Shown one piece after another: positions 34,164 to 44,400 of a stretch of 64,000 nucleotides of DNA; positions within the stretch are counted from its first letter, which is position 1, and the number at the start of each line of letters is the position of its first letter. The position numbers and the translations under genes were made by a program. The notes below the pieces were generated by a model. It did no database searches and was not told where the DNA came from. It saw only the letters and a program-made list of their open reading frames with translations. The stretch is taken from contig CBDFKF010000003.1 of NCBI GenBank assembly GCA_965248765.1, forward strand, positions 62,001-126,000, given 5' to 3'. This DNA is from CBDFKF01 sp965248765. Lineage in GTDB: Bacteria > Pseudomonadota > Alphaproteobacteria > VGEJ01.

Positions 34164-35336
34164 TTGATCTCAGCTGCGATGCCGACTTACGCGCGCATCG
34201 ATCTCGCCTTTGAGCGGGGCGAGGGCGCGTACCTTTATGGCGACGACGGCCGTCGCTATCTCGACTTCGGCTCGGGCATCGCTGTCACCGCCTTCGGCCA
34301 CAGCCACCCCCACGTGGTTGCAGCGGTGAAGGCCCAGGCCGAGAAGCTGTGGCACGTCTCCAACCTCTACCGCATTCCCGACCAGGAACGACTGGCAGCA
34401 CGCCTGGTCGAGGCGACCTTCGCCGAGACGATGTTCTTCGGGAACTCGGGCGGCGAGGCACTTGAGTGTGGTATCAAGCTCATCCGCAAGTATCACGACG
34501 AGTCAGGGGCCCCTGAACGTTTCCGCATCATCACGTTCGAGGGCGCGTTCCACGGCCGCACGCTCGCGACCATCTCGGCCGGCAAGCAGGCCAAGCATAT
34601 TGCCGGTTTCGAGCCCCTCCTCGACGGTTTTGACCAGGTGCCGTTCGGTGATATCGATGCTGCTCGCGCCGCCGTCGGCCGTGAAACGGCTGGCATCCTG
34701 GTTGAGCCGATCCAAGGCGAAACCGGCATCAACGTCGCACCGCCCGGTTTCCTGGCCGCGTTGCGCCAGATTGCCGACGAGCACGGCTTGCTTTTGTTCT
34801 TCGATGAGGTGCAATGCGGCATGGGCCGAACCGGCAGGCTGTTCGCCCATGAATGGGAAGACGTGACGCCCGACGTGATGGCGAGCGCCAAGGCGCTTGG
34901 CGCGGGATTTCCCATTGGCGCGTGCATGGCGACGGAGAAGGCGGCGGTCGGCATGGTCGCGGGCACGCACGGCTCAACGTTTGGTGGGAATCCGCTCGCC
35001 TGCGCGGTCGCCAACGCCGTCCTTGATGTGATGCTGGAGGACGGTTTCCTGGCCCACGTCGAGGCAATCGGCGCGCGTTTTCGGGAACGACTCGAAACGT
35101 TGGCGCGCAGCAATAGCGGGGTGATCGAGGAGGTGCGCGGACGGGGGTTGATGCTCGGCCTCAAGTGCGCGGTCCCCAACACCGATCTCATCGATGCGGC
35201 TCGCCGGGAAGGATTGCTGGTGGTGATAGCGAGCGACAACGTGGTCCGGCTGTTGCCGCCCCTCAACCTCGAAGAGGCCCAAATCGAGGAGGCGATGGAC
35301 ATCCTCCACAGGGTGTGTGCCGAACTGGCCCCATGA
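34164..35336 (+). CDS. argD: acetylornithine aminotransferase
   Basis: 390 aa. TTG at 34164 is taken as start because GGGAG lies 5 bases upstream and MISAAMPTYARIDLAFERGEG fits the usual beginning in alphaproteobacteria; ATG 34179 is the alternative. It is a class III PLP aminotransferase: FFDEVQCGMGRTG holds the Asp that binds the pyridine ring and SAKALGAGFPIGA the Schiff-base Lys. It forms N-acetylornithine in arginine synthesis. It overlaps argF by ATGA. Confidence 0.95.
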   Translation: MISAAMPTYARIDLAFERGEGAYLYGDDGRRYLDFGSGIAVTAFGHSHPHVVAAVKAQAEKLWHVSNLYRIPDQERLAARLVEATFAETMFFGNSGGEALECGIKLIRKYHDESGAPERFRIITFEGAFHGRTLATISAGKQAKHIAGFEPLLDGFDQVPFGDIDAARAAVGRETAGILVEPIQGETGINVAPPGFLAALRQIADEHGLLLFFDEVQCGMGRTGRLFAHEWEDVTPDVMASAKALGAGFPIGACMATEKAAVGMVAGTHGSTFGGNPLACAVANAVLDVMLEDGFLAHVEAIGARFRERLETLARSNSGVIEEVRGRGLMLGLKCAVPNTDLIDAARREGLLVVIASDNVVRLLPPLNLEEAQIEEAMDILHRVCAELAP

Positions 35337-36259
35337 CGGGGCCGCGGCACTTTCTCGACCTCGATAAGCTCGACGAGCAAACGCTTCGCGGCATCCTTGA
35401 CGATGCGGTGGAGATGAAGGAAGCACGGCGAGGTAATGGGGCCGCCGGCGGGCGTTTCGCCAACTTGCTGGCGGGCCGTGTGCTGGCAATGATCTTCCAG
35501 CGGCCGTCGACCCGCACGCGGATCTCCTTCGACGTCGGCATGCGCGAGCTCGGTGGCGCCACGATCGTCCTCAACGACGACGACCTACAACTGGGTCGCG
35601 GCGAGACACTCGCTGATACTGCGCGGGTGCTCTCGCGTTTCGTCGATGCGATCATGCTGCGCACAACTCGCGACGATGCCCTCAACGAGCTCGCCGAGCA
35701 TGCCCAGGTCCCCGTGATCAACGGACTGACGGACCGCACGCATCCGTGCCAGTTGATGGCCGATGTCCTGACCTACGAGGAGCACCGGGGACCCATCGCC
35801 GGTCGAACCGTGGCGTGGTCCGGAGATGGCAACAACATGGCGACGACGTGGGCCCAAGCCGCGGCGCGTTTCAATTTCGCGCTGCGAATCGCTTGCCCCC
35901 AAGCCTTGGTCCCGCCAGCGGCGATCATCGAGCGGGCGCGCGCCAAAGGCGCGGACATCGTCATCACGCTCGATCCCGAGGAGGCGGTCGCCCGAGCCGA
36001 CTGCGTCGTCACCGACGCCTGGGTCTCCATGGGCAGCACCGGCGCCGAGGGACGCCACAACCTGCTCGCGCCCTACCGGGTTGATGAGCCGCTGATGCGG
36101 CTGGCTAAGCCCGACGCGCTCTTCATGCATTGCCTGCCGGCCCACCGCGGTGAGGAAGTCACCGATGCCGTAATCGATGGTCCGCAATCAGTAGTGTGGG
36201 ACGAAGCGGAGAACCGCCTGCACGCACAGAAGGGCATCCTCGCGTGGTGTCTGTCCTAA
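35333..36259 (+). CDS. argF: ornithine carbamoyltransferase
   Basis: 308 aa from the ATG at 35333 that overlaps the argD stop; the frame is open upstream but only over argD. Carbamoyl phosphate is bound by STRTRISFD, and HPCQ and the C-terminal MHCLPAHRGEEVTDAVIDG are the ornithine-side motifs. It turns ornithine to citrulline. argDF pairing is common in this class. Confidence 0.96.
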   Translation: MTGPRHFLDLDKLDEQTLRGILDDAVEMKEARRGNGAAGGRFANLLAGRVLAMIFQRPSTRTRISFDVGMRELGGATIVLNDDDLQLGRGETLADTARVLSRFVDAIMLRTTRDDALNELAEHAQVPVINGLTDRTHPCQLMADVLTYEEHRGPIAGRTVAWSGDGNNMATTWAQAAARFNFALRIACPQALVPPAAIIERARAKGADIVITLDPEEAVARADCVVTDAWVSMGSTGAEGRHNLLAPYRVDEPLMRLAKPDALFMHCLPAHRGEEVTDAVIDGPQSVVWDEAENRLHAQKGILAWCLS

Positions 36260-36285
36260 GGCTCGCTGTCGCGTGGCGCGAGGCT

Positions 36286-36873
36286 GTGCCCACGCGACTG
36301 CGCGGGTGTTTCGCGCCCCTTGTGACGCTAGCATTGGTTGCAGCGTGCGCCACTCCGAGCCCCGCACCACGATTCCCGGAACTGACCTATGCGCACCTCG
36401 GCCCCATCCGGCTCGATGTCGCCGTGGTCGAGATCATCGACGAGTATGTACCGCCCCTGAGGGCGCCGAACGTGGAGCACGCGTTTCCCGCAACGCCGGC
36501 TGCGGCGGCGCGGCGCTGGGCGCAGGACCGGCTTGTCGCGGTCGGCGGCGACCGCAAGGTCGTTTTCATTATCCGGGATGCGTCCGTTACCGAGAGCGCG
36601 CTTGACGTCAAGGAGGGCGTCGAGGGAACGCTCACCACAGATCAGGCCACGCGCTACCATGGCGAGGTCGTGGTGCACATCGAGATTCGCGGCATCGCCG
36701 GCTGGCTCGCCTACGTTGAGGCCAATGCCTCGCGCGCCCGCTCCGCACCCGAGGATATCTCGCTCAATGAGCGTGATCAGCTGTTCTTCGAGATGACCGA
36801 GGGCCTCATCACCGACCTCAACGGCCAGCTCGAAGCCAATATCCGGACCTACTTCGCCGACTATCTGCGCTAG
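36286..36873 (+). CDS. predicted outer-membrane lipoprotein of unknown function
   Basis: About 195 aa from a GTG at 36286. The first 20 residues form a lipoprotein signal (positively charged start, hydrophobic core) with a lipobox VAAC. The mature part has PIRLDVAVVEIIDEYVPP and repeated small-sheet patterns without a family I can name. A GTG at 36244 is also in frame but would put the signal inside the protein. It lies 26 bases after argF and overlaps DUF488 by 4 bases on the opposite strand. Confidence 0.7.
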   Translation: MPTRLRGCFAPLVTLALVAACATPSPAPRFPELTYAHLGPIRLDVAVVEIIDEYVPPLRAPNVEHAFPATPAAAARRWAQDRLVAVGGDRKVVFIIRDASVTESALDVKEGVEGTLTTDQATRYHGEVVVHIEIRGIAGWLAYVEANASRARSAPEDISLNERDQLFFEMTEGLITDLNGQLEANIRTYFADYLR

Positions 36874-37391
36874 CGGTGCCGGCGGCTGCTGGCGCGGCCG
36901 AACAGCTCGCCCTGCGTAGTGTCGCCGCCCCCGGTGCCCGCATTGCCGACCAGCAGCGGGATGACGCGCTGCCCGGTTCGCCCGGCGATACGCCCCGCGA
37001 CGATCGTGCGGTGGCACCGTTCGGGCTCGCGTTCATAGCAAAAAAGACAGACGCGCTCGGTCGTTGCCAGCTCAGCGGCAACGCTGATCTCGGCGCGCGC
37101 TTCCTCCGACTCGAGGTGGCGTTCGAAGACGCCCAGGAATGTTTCGCGATCACCGGCGCGTGCGGCATCGCGACCCGGCTTGGGGGTGCCGAGGTGGCGC
37201 AGGTGGTGGTAGTCGATGCCTGCCGGACCCAGCTCGCCCCGCAGTGCCGCCTTGGCATACTCCGGCCGTCGCGACCAAGCGACCTCGCGTACGTCGATCA
37301 CGGCGACCACCTCGTTGGCCTCCAGGGTCGCGATCAGCTCGCCGATGTGGCTGCGTTCATAGCCGATGGTGAACAGGGGTGGCGCTCTCAT
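36870..37391 (-). CDS. DUF488 family protein
   Basis: 173 aa from the ATG at 37391, just after the SDR stop; an ATG nine codons earlier would overlap the SDR gene. LFTIGYERSHIGELIATLEANEV, VIDVREVAWSRRPEYAK and CYEREPERCHRTIVAGRI are the three DUF488 blocks, the last with the conserved Cys-His. Function of the family is unknown. The C-terminal 25 residues are low in complexity. Confidence 0.85.
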   Translation of the reverse strand: MRAPPLFTIGYERSHIGELIATLEANEVVAVIDVREVAWSRRPEYAKAALRGELGPAGIDYHHLRHLGTPKPGRDAARAGDRETFLGVFERHLESEEARAEISVAAELATTERVCLFCYEREPERCHRTIVAGRIAGRTGQRVIPLLVGNAGTGGGDTTQGELFGRASSRRHR

Positions 37392-37398
37392 TAGACCG

Positions 37399-38142
37399 TC
37401 ACTTGACGGAGAGGCCACCGTCGATCACGAGTTCGGCCCCAGTGATGAACGAAGCCTGATCCGAGGCCAAGAAGGCGACGGCGTGGGCGACCTCGATGGC
37501 CTCGCCGATGCGTCCCAGGGGGGTCATGCGCACTCCGGTGTCGCGCACGCCCGACGGCCATTTGGATGTGATCATCGGCGGCATCAGCCCGGGATGCACC
37601 GAGTTGGCGCGAATCCCGTCCCGGCCGTACTTGACGGCGGTAGTCTTGGTGAAGCTGCGCACGGCTCCCTTTGACGCCGCATACGCGGGGTGACCCTCGT
37701 CGAAGCCGATCATCGCGACCACCGAGGAGAGATTGACGATGGCGCCGCCGCCAGCCTTTTGCATCGGAGGGATCACCGCCTTGGTGCCGAGATAGACGCC
37801 GGTGAGATTAACGTCGAGGATGCGGCGCCAGCCATCGGCATCGTCCGGGTCCTTCTCGGAGAACATGCTGACGCCGGCGTTGTTGACGAGTACATCGAGC
37901 TTGCCGAACCGGTCGACTGTGGCTGCGACGACGCGCTGCCAATCGGCCTCCGCGGTAACGTCGAGATGCTCGTAGACAGCCTTGCCGCCCGCGCCGGTAA
38001 TCTCGGCGACGACACGGTGGCCCGCTTCGTCGGCAACGTCGCCGACAACCACCCGCGCCCCGTGCTCGGCAAATAGGTGCGCATCGGCCGCCCCCATGCC
38101 ATGCGCGGCACCACTGATGATTGCGACCTTGTATTCAAGCAT
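37399..38142 (-). CDS. short-chain dehydrogenase/reductase
   Basis: 247 aa classical SDR. Cofactor motif SGAAHGMG (TGxxxGxG type) at about 10-17, Asp in VVGDV favouring NAD, NNAG at about 85, catalytic Ser in VNLSSV and YAASK for Tyr and Lys. The C-terminal TGAELVIDGGLSVK is typical of 3-oxoacyl-ACP reductase-like and sterol/alcohol dehydrogenase SDRs. Substrate unknown. It is 9 bases after the ArgE-like gene. Confidence 0.93.
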   Translation of the reverse strand: MLEYKVAIISGAAHGMGAADAHLFAEHGARVVVGDVADEAGHRVVAEITGAGGKAVYEHLDVTAEADWQRVVAATVDRFGKLDVLVNNAGVSMFSEKDPDDADGWRRILDVNLTGVYLGTKAVIPPMQKAGGGAIVNLSSVVAMIGFDEGHPAYAASKGAVRSFTKTTAVKYGRDGIRANSVHPGLMPPMITSKWPSGVRDTGVRMTPLGRIGEAIEVAHAVAFLASDQASFITGAELVIDGGLSVK

Positions 38143-38151
38143 TCGAGCCCC

Positions 38152-39318
38152 TCAGCCGGCGCAGTGGTCCAACAGGCGACGCATGAAGGTCTCGCAGGCC
38201 GCGATCTCGCTGAGGGCGATGAACTCGTTTGGCTTGTGCGCTTGCATGATGCTGCCCGGCCCACAGATCACCGTCGGCACCCCGCCATCGGTCTGAATGA
38301 TGCCGCCTTCGGTGCCGTAAGCGACCGTGTAGGTTTGGTTGCTGCGCGTGAGTGCGAGCACCAGTGTCTCGGCTGGCGAGCCGTCCTGCGGCACCAGCGG
38401 TCGCACCTTGGCCACCTCCTCTATCGTGATGTCGGCCTCGGGCGAGACCGCCCTCATCCGTGGCAGAACCTCGCTCATCGCGTGGTGACGGAAGCGACTG
38501 AGGATCTCGTCCTCGTCGGTTCCCGGCACGATGCGGTGCTCCCAGAAGAACTCACAGTCCTTGGCGATGATGTTGACCGCCGTGCCGCCGCGTATGGCGC
38601 CGACATTGAGCGTGGTGTAGGGCGGATCGAAGCGACTCTCGGGATCAACCCGTCCCTTCATTTCCTCGGCGATGGCGCCGAGGAAGGCGATCAATTCGGC
38701 GGCATACATCACTGCGCTGACGCCGATATGGGTCGCGCTCGAGTGGGCCTCGAAGCCACGAAGGCGCGTGGTGATGACCCGGACGCCCTTGTGGGCGTTC
38801 ACCACTTTCATTTCGGTAGGCTCGCCGACGATGCAGACGCTGGGCCTCGTAGCCGTGGCAGAGAGTTGCGGCAACAGGCCGTGGACGCCCAGGCACCCTA
38901 CCTCCTCGTCGTAAGACAGTGCGAAATGGATGGGGATTGAAAGCTCGCGGTCAAGGAATTCCGGCACCATGGCAAGGCCGATGGCGATGAAGCTCTTCAT
39001 GTCGGCGGTACCACGACCGTACAGCCTGCCGTCGGCGTTCCGCATCGTGAACGGGTCCGAAGTCCAATCCTGGCCGTCCACCGGCACAACGTCAGTGTGG
39101 CCCGACAAGACAATGCCGCCATCGCGGGCGGGTCCGATGATGGCGTGGAGGTTCGCCTTCTCGCCGCTGGAATTGCGAATGATGTCCGAGTCGACGCCGT
39201 GACCGTGGAGATAGCCGGCGACAAAATTGATCAGCTCGAGATTGGAATCGCGGCTTGTGGTGTCGAATCCCACCAGCCGCTCGATCATCTCGACGGGACT
39301 GAAGGTCTGGCCTGGCAT
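38152..39318 (-). CDS. argE: acetylornithine deacetylase-like M20 peptidase
   Basis: 388 aa from the ATG at 39318, with AAGGG 7 bases upstream; the frame is open for 184 codons further, but that stretch is antisense to the TetR gene. Metal ligands are in LSGHTDVVPVDGQDW (His, Asp) and YGRGTADMK; the catalytic Glu is in YDEEVGCLGV and the dimer-domain His in AHSSATHIGV. It is of the ArgE/DapE group. ArgE activity fits argD-argF 2 kb away, but alphaproteobacteria often use ArgJ, so it may act on another N-acyl amino acid. Confidence 0.85.
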   Translation of the reverse strand: MPGQTFSPVEMIERLVGFDTTSRDSNLELINFVAGYLHGHGVDSDIIRNSSGEKANLHAIIGPARDGGIVLSGHTDVVPVDGQDWTSDPFTMRNADGRLYGRGTADMKSFIAIGLAMVPEFLDRELSIPIHFALSYDEEVGCLGVHGLLPQLSATATRPSVCIVGEPTEMKVVNAHKGVRVITTRLRGFEAHSSATHIGVSAVMYAAELIAFLGAIAEEMKGRVDPESRFDPPYTTLNVGAIRGGTAVNIIAKDCEFFWEHRIVPGTDEDEILSRFRHHAMSEVLPRMRAVSPEADITIEEVAKVRPLVPQDGSPAETLVLALTRSNQTYTVAYGTEGGIIQTDGGVPTVICGPGSIMQAHKPNEFIALSEIAACETFMRRLLDHCAG

Positions 39319-39476
39319 TTGCTGCCCTTGATTGGATGACGGCCCGCGAATCACCATAGAGAGGCGCCCGGTGGCGGTCCATACCTCGAGGCCGGCAGAC
39401 TGCCACCACATGCCCGTCAGGCGGCGCCTCGCATCAAACGACCTTGACTCCAGTTCCGAGCGTCCCAAATTCCATT

Positions 39477-39486
39477 CAAACGTTTG
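39477..39486. promoter_or_regulatory. candidate TetR operator
   Basis: The palindrome CAAACGTTTG lies 12 bases before the TetR start, between the divergent ArgE-like gene and the efflux operon. Self-binding of the TetR protein near its own start is usual. No second copy is seen in the gap, only a CAAACG half site at 39435. Confidence 0.45.
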
Positions 39487-39498
39487 TTTCGATGGACC

Positions 39499-40194
39499 AT
39501 GGCTGAGACTGTTCTGCACGAGTCCGCCAGGAACGGCGGTGCAGCCGAACGCCTGGTCGAGGTGGCCAGTCGCCTGTTCGCGGAGCAGGGCTTCGATTCG
39601 ACCTCGACCCGCGCGCTGACCCGTGCCGCCCGTGTGAATCTGGCCGCCATCGCCTACCACTTTGAGAGCAAGGAAGGGCTCTATCAGGCCGTGATCCAGC
39701 GCCTGATCGATGACACCGAGCCGTTCCGCCGCGCGCTTATCGATGATCTTCGCGCCGGCATCGCCGCAGCCGCGGACGATCGTCGTCGGTTGGCGGACGT
39801 CGCGCTCAGCTTCGTGCGTCGCCTGCTCGCCATGCAGCTCGGCGAGGATTTCCCGCGGCAACGCTTCCAACTGATGCTACGCGAGGTCATGCAGCCCTCG
39901 TTCGCTTTCGAGCGCGTATTGTCGGGGCACATCGCTCCATTGCAGGACGCACTTTGTGAGCTGGTCGCGTCGGCGCACGGCGCTGATCCCGGGGATGAGC
40001 GGGTCAAGATACTCGCACACGCGATCACCGGTCAGTGCCTCATGTTCGGGATCGGGCGCCCTGTCGTGCTGGCACGTCTCGACTGGGGCGAACTGACTGG
40101 CCCGCGCATCAAACTCATCGTCAACACGGTCGGCGCCTCGGTCCTGGCGGCGCTCGGGCTGCCGCCAGTGGGCGCCCCGGCCACGGAGCCATAA
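39499..40194 (+). CDS. TetR-family regulator of the RND efflux operon (CecR-like)
   Basis: 231 aa from the ATG at 39499. N-terminal HTH with STRALTRAARVNLAAIAYHF and the usual ESKEGLYQAVI helix; the C-terminal part with AITGQCLMFGIGRPVVL matches the ligand domain found in CecR/YbiH regulators (DUF1956). It is 4 bases before the membrane-fusion gene, so regulator and pump share a transcript, which allows self-control by a drug ligand. Confidence 0.9.
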   Translation: MAETVLHESARNGGAAERLVEVASRLFAEQGFDSTSTRALTRAARVNLAAIAYHFESKEGLYQAVIQRLIDDTEPFRRALIDDLRAGIAAAADDRRRLADVALSFVRRLLAMQLGEDFPRQRFQLMLREVMQPSFAFERVLSGHIAPLQDALCELVASAHGADPGDERVKILAHAITGQCLMFGIGRPVVLARLDWGELTGPRIKLIVNTVGASVLAALGLPPVGAPATEP

Positions 40195-40198
40195 GAAC

Positions 40199-41437
40199 GT
40201 GGGCAGGCGGCTCTGGCGGATCGTGCTGCCGCTGGTTGTGATCGCTAGCGCCTCCGGCGTCTTCGCTTGGCTCGAGGCAACGCGACCAGAGCTAGCGCGG
40301 ACCCAACCGGAAGAGAGGGTGTGGCCGGTCGCGGCCGTTGAAGTGAGCGCCGGCGACTGGCAGCCGAGGCTCAAGGTCTACGGCCAAATCGTCGCCAGCC
40401 GCGAGGTCGAAATGCGGGCGCTGGTCGCGGGTCCCGTCGTCGAGGTCGGTGAGGCCTATGTCGAGGGTGGGATTGCTCGCGAGGGCGATCTCCTGGTGGC
40501 GATCGATCCGTTCGACTACCAGGCGACGCTCGATGAGCGCCGGGCCCAATACGCTGAAGCCGAGGCACGGCTCGACGAGTACTTGGTGGGTCAAGATATC
40601 GAGGCCGAAGCTCTGGAGCAGGATATCGAGCAGCTTCAGATGTACGAGCGCGATCTTGCGCGGGCCGAAGCGCTTAGGCCGGCGGGCAATGTCTCTGAGA
40701 AGACGCTGGATAGTGCAGCCATCGCGCTCAGCCGGCATCGCCAGCAGGTGCTGATGCGGCGCAAGACGCTCGATACCTTCACCGCCAAGCTCGCGCAACA
40801 GGCGGCGGTCATCGACCAGCTCGACGTCGCGATCCGCCGCGCCCACCGCGATCTTGACCGCACGCGTTTGGCGGCGCCGTTCGACGGCTTTCTGTCAGAG
40901 ACGCGAGCGGCCATCGGACAGCGGCTCGGCGTCAGTGATCGAGTCGCTCGGCTCACGGTAGCTGACGAACTCGAGGTGAGTATCCACATCGCCGACGCGC
41001 CCTATGGGAGGCTTCTGAGCGAGGGACCGCTCGCCGGCCGCCCGGCCAAGGTAGTGTGGCGCGCCGGTACCACGGTCATTAGCGCCGACGCGGTGATCGA
41101 GCGGGTCAGTGCCCGTATCGATCCGGCGAGTGGCGGTGTTGATGTTTATGCCCGGCTCGTCGACGCCGGGCTCGACAGCCCGTTGCGGCCCGGCGCTTTC
41201 GTCGAGATCGAGCTCGCCGATCGCCGCTACGTGGACGTCGTCCGCTTGCCCGAGAGCGCGTTGCACGGCGAGCATGTGTACGCCATCGTCGCAGGCCGCC
41301 TGGAGCCCCGAGAAGTCGCCGTCGCCGCGCGCCATGGCGAGGAGATCCTGGTGCGCGGCGACATCCAGGCTGGCGAGAAGATTCTGACTACACGCCTCAC
41401 CGAGATCGCGCCGGGCCTGAAGGTCGAGATCCGCTGA
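40199..41437 (+). CDS. RND efflux periplasmic adaptor (membrane fusion protein)
   Basis: 412 aa from a GTG at 40199. A membrane anchor (about residues 5-22) is followed by a barrel-sandwich hybrid with VAGPVVEVGEAYVEGG, a long coiled-coil hairpin (residues about 105-215), then LDRTRLAAPFDGFLSE. It joins the inner-membrane pump to an outer-membrane channel; no tolC-like gene is in this operon. It overlaps the pump gene by one base. Confidence 0.92.
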   Translation: MGRRLWRIVLPLVVIASASGVFAWLEATRPELARTQPEERVWPVAAVEVSAGDWQPRLKVYGQIVASREVEMRALVAGPVVEVGEAYVEGGIAREGDLLVAIDPFDYQATLDERRAQYAEAEARLDEYLVGQDIEAEALEQDIEQLQMYERDLARAEALRPAGNVSEKTLDSAAIALSRHRQQVLMRRKTLDTFTAKLAQQAAVIDQLDVAIRRAHRDLDRTRLAAPFDGFLSETRAAIGQRLGVSDRVARLTVADELEVSIHIADAPYGRLLSEGPLAGRPAKVVWRAGTTVISADAVIERVSARIDPASGGVDVYARLVDAGLDSPLRPGAFVEIELADRRYVDVVRLPESALHGEHVYAIVAGRLEPREVAVAARHGEEILVRGDIQAGEKILTTRLTEIAPGLKVEIR

Positions 41438-44400
41438 TGTCGCCGACGGAGTTGGTCCGGCTCTTCGTGCGGCACCGCAATGCCGCCAATCTTCTCGCGA
41501 TTCTCGCCATCGTGCTCGGCATCGTCTCGGTTGTCCGCCTCAACACTCAGTTCTTCCCTGATTTCGGCATCGACTACATCGTCGTCAGCGTGGTCTGGCC
41601 CGGCGCGAGCGCCGAGGACGTTGAGGCCAATATCGTCGCGGCGGTCGAGCCGGAGGTCCGCTTCCTCGACTCGGTTAAGCAGGTGATTTCTTTCTCGGTC
41701 GAGGGGAGCGCCGTCGTCCTGGTCGAGTTCGAGGCCGGCACCAACATGCAGGCGGCGCTCTCGGACGTCGAATCCGCGATCGGCCAGATCACGACGCTTC
41801 CCGAGGACAGCGAACGACCGGTGACCAACCGCATTGTCCGCTATGACACGATCTCGCGGCTCGTCATCTCGGGACCGGTTCCCGAGGCCGTCCTCAAGGC
41901 ACTGGCCAAGCGCGTGCGCGACGAGCTGTTGGCCATTGGCGTCGACCAAGTGGAGCTCTTCGGGGCGCGCGACGAGGAGATCTGGGTCGAGGTCGCGCCA
42001 GAGACGCTCCGCCGGCTGGACCTGACCCTGGCCGACATCGGCGCGCGCATCGCCGGCAGCTCGCAGGACCTCCCGCTCGGCACCTTGGAGGGGAGCTTCG
42101 AGAAGCAAATCCGCAGCCTCGGGCTAGCGACCGACGCTGCCGAGATCGGCGCCATCGAGGTGCGCGCGCTCAAGACCGGCGAGAAGATCTACGTGCGCGA
42201 CATCGCTCGGCTCAGCGATTCCTTCAAGGATGACGACGAGACGGCGCGGCGCGGCGGTAGCCCGGCGATCGAGCTCCACATTCTGCGATCGACCGCGGCG
42301 GACGCGCTCGAACAGGCGAGCATCGTCAACGACTACGTCGAGCGAACCGCGTCGACGCTGCCGCCGGAGATCCGCTTCGAGCACTACGACGTCCAGGCGG
42401 CGTTGATTAGCGATCGCATCAATCTCCTTTTGCGCAACGGCGCCGGCGGCCTGGTGCTTGTGCTGGTCGTACTGTTCATTTTCTTGAGCGGCCGTCTCGC
42501 GTTCTGGGTGGCGGCCGGCATCCCCATCGCGCTGATGGCGACCATGGCCGTGATGCTGGCGAGCGGTCAGTCGATCAACATGGTGAGTCTGTTCGCGTTG
42601 ATCATGACGCTGGGCATCATCGTGGATGATGCCATCGTGGTGGGCGAACACAGCGCGACGCTGCGTAGTCGCGGTCTCGGGCCGTTGGAGGCGGCCGAGC
42701 AGGGCGCCCTGCGGATGCTGGCGCCGGTGACGGCGGCTTCGCTGACGACGATCGCAGCGTTCGTGCCGATCCTCATGATCGGGGATGTCATCGGCCAGAT
42801 CGTCGCGGCCATCCCCTACGTGGTGGTCGCCGTGCTGGTGGCGAGCTTGGCCGAGTGCTTCCTCATCCTGCCCGCTCATATGCGGGACGCCATGCGCTGG
42901 GGCGACGGTTCGGTCTCACGGTTTCGGCAGTGGTTCGACGACCGATTCGAGCGATCCCGCGATGGGGCGTTCGCCACGTTGGTCACCGCCGCGGTGCGCT
43001 GGCGCTACCTGACCGTCAGCATTGCTCTCGGGGCGCTGATCGTTTGCGCCGGGCTGATCGCCGGCGGCCGCATCCCCTTCAACTTCTTCCCCTCGCCCGA
43101 GGCAGACGTCGTCTTCGCTAACATCGTCTATCCGCCGGGCACGCCGCGTGCTGAGACCGAGCGCATGATCCGCGAGCTCGAGCGAGCGCTCGATGTGGCC
43201 GAGGAGAGGCTCACCGATGGCGACGGCGGGCTGGTGGTGATGAGCTTCGGAAAGGTCGGGCGGAGTCAGGCCGATGCGTTCCAGTCGGTGAAAGGCGATC
43301 ACCTCGGTGGCGTCCATGTCGAGCTTGCGCCCTCCGACAGCCGCACGGTCCGGACGCCGGAGTTCATCACGGCTTGGCGCCAGGAGATCGTACTCTTGGC
43401 GGGTGTCGAGCGGATTTCGCTGAACGAACGCCAAGGCGGCCCACCGGGACGCGAGATCGACGTCCGTATCACCGGCGGCTCGGTGGCCGTCCTCAAAGAC
43501 GCGGCGATCGCCATGCGCGACGCGCTACAGAGGATGGCGGGAGTGCGCGATATCGAGGATGACCTGCCCTACGGCAAGCAGGAGGTGAAGCTAAGTCTGA
43601 CGCCGAGAGGACGTGCGCTCGGTTTCACGACCGAGAGCGTCGGGCGCCAAGTGCGAGATGCATTCGAAGGACGGATTGCCAAGCGCTTCGCTCGCGGTGA
43701 TGAGGAGGTGGTGGTGCGGGTTCAGTACCCTCGAGGCGAGGTCGATGCCGGCACCCTGCGCGACCTGTACCTGCGTGCACCAGGCGGGGCGGAGGTCGCG
43801 CTAGCGGAGGTCGTGGCGGTCACCGAGGCGCGTGGTTTCGCTCGGATCCGCCGGCAGGACGGAGTGCGCGAGGTCGCCGTAACGGCCGAGGTCGACGAGA
43901 CGATCACCACGAACAATGAGGTGCTGACGGAGTTGCGAACGACGGCGGTTCCCGAGATCGCGGAGCGCTTTGGGGTCGCGGTCGACTTCGCTGGTAAAGC
44001 CGAGGAGCAGGAGCGGACGCTCGGCGACATGAAGATTGGCGCTGCCATCGCGCTGGTCTCGATTTACGTGATTCTCGCCTGGGTGTTCGCCAGCTACAGC
44101 AGGCCGGCGGTGGTGATGGCCATCATCCCGTTCGGCATCATCGGCGCGATCCTTGGCCACCTCATCATGGGCTACAACCTGACCATCCTCAGTCTAATCG
44201 CGTTGCTGGGGCTGGCCGGCATACTGGTCAACGATTCGATCATCCTCGTGCGCACCATCGAGGAGCGACTCGAGGGCGGTGAGCGGCTGAAGGACGCTGT
44301 GGTCGGTGGTGCCGCCGACCGTCTGCGCGCCGTCCTGCTAACCTCGCTTACCACCATCGGTGGCCTCCTGCCCCTGTTGTTCGAGACCAGCTTGCAGGCG

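Noticed and set aside
39319..39870. 184-codon upstream extension of the ArgE-like gene
   Set aside because: It is antisense to the TetR gene and the ATG at 39318 has a ribosome site and the normal family start.
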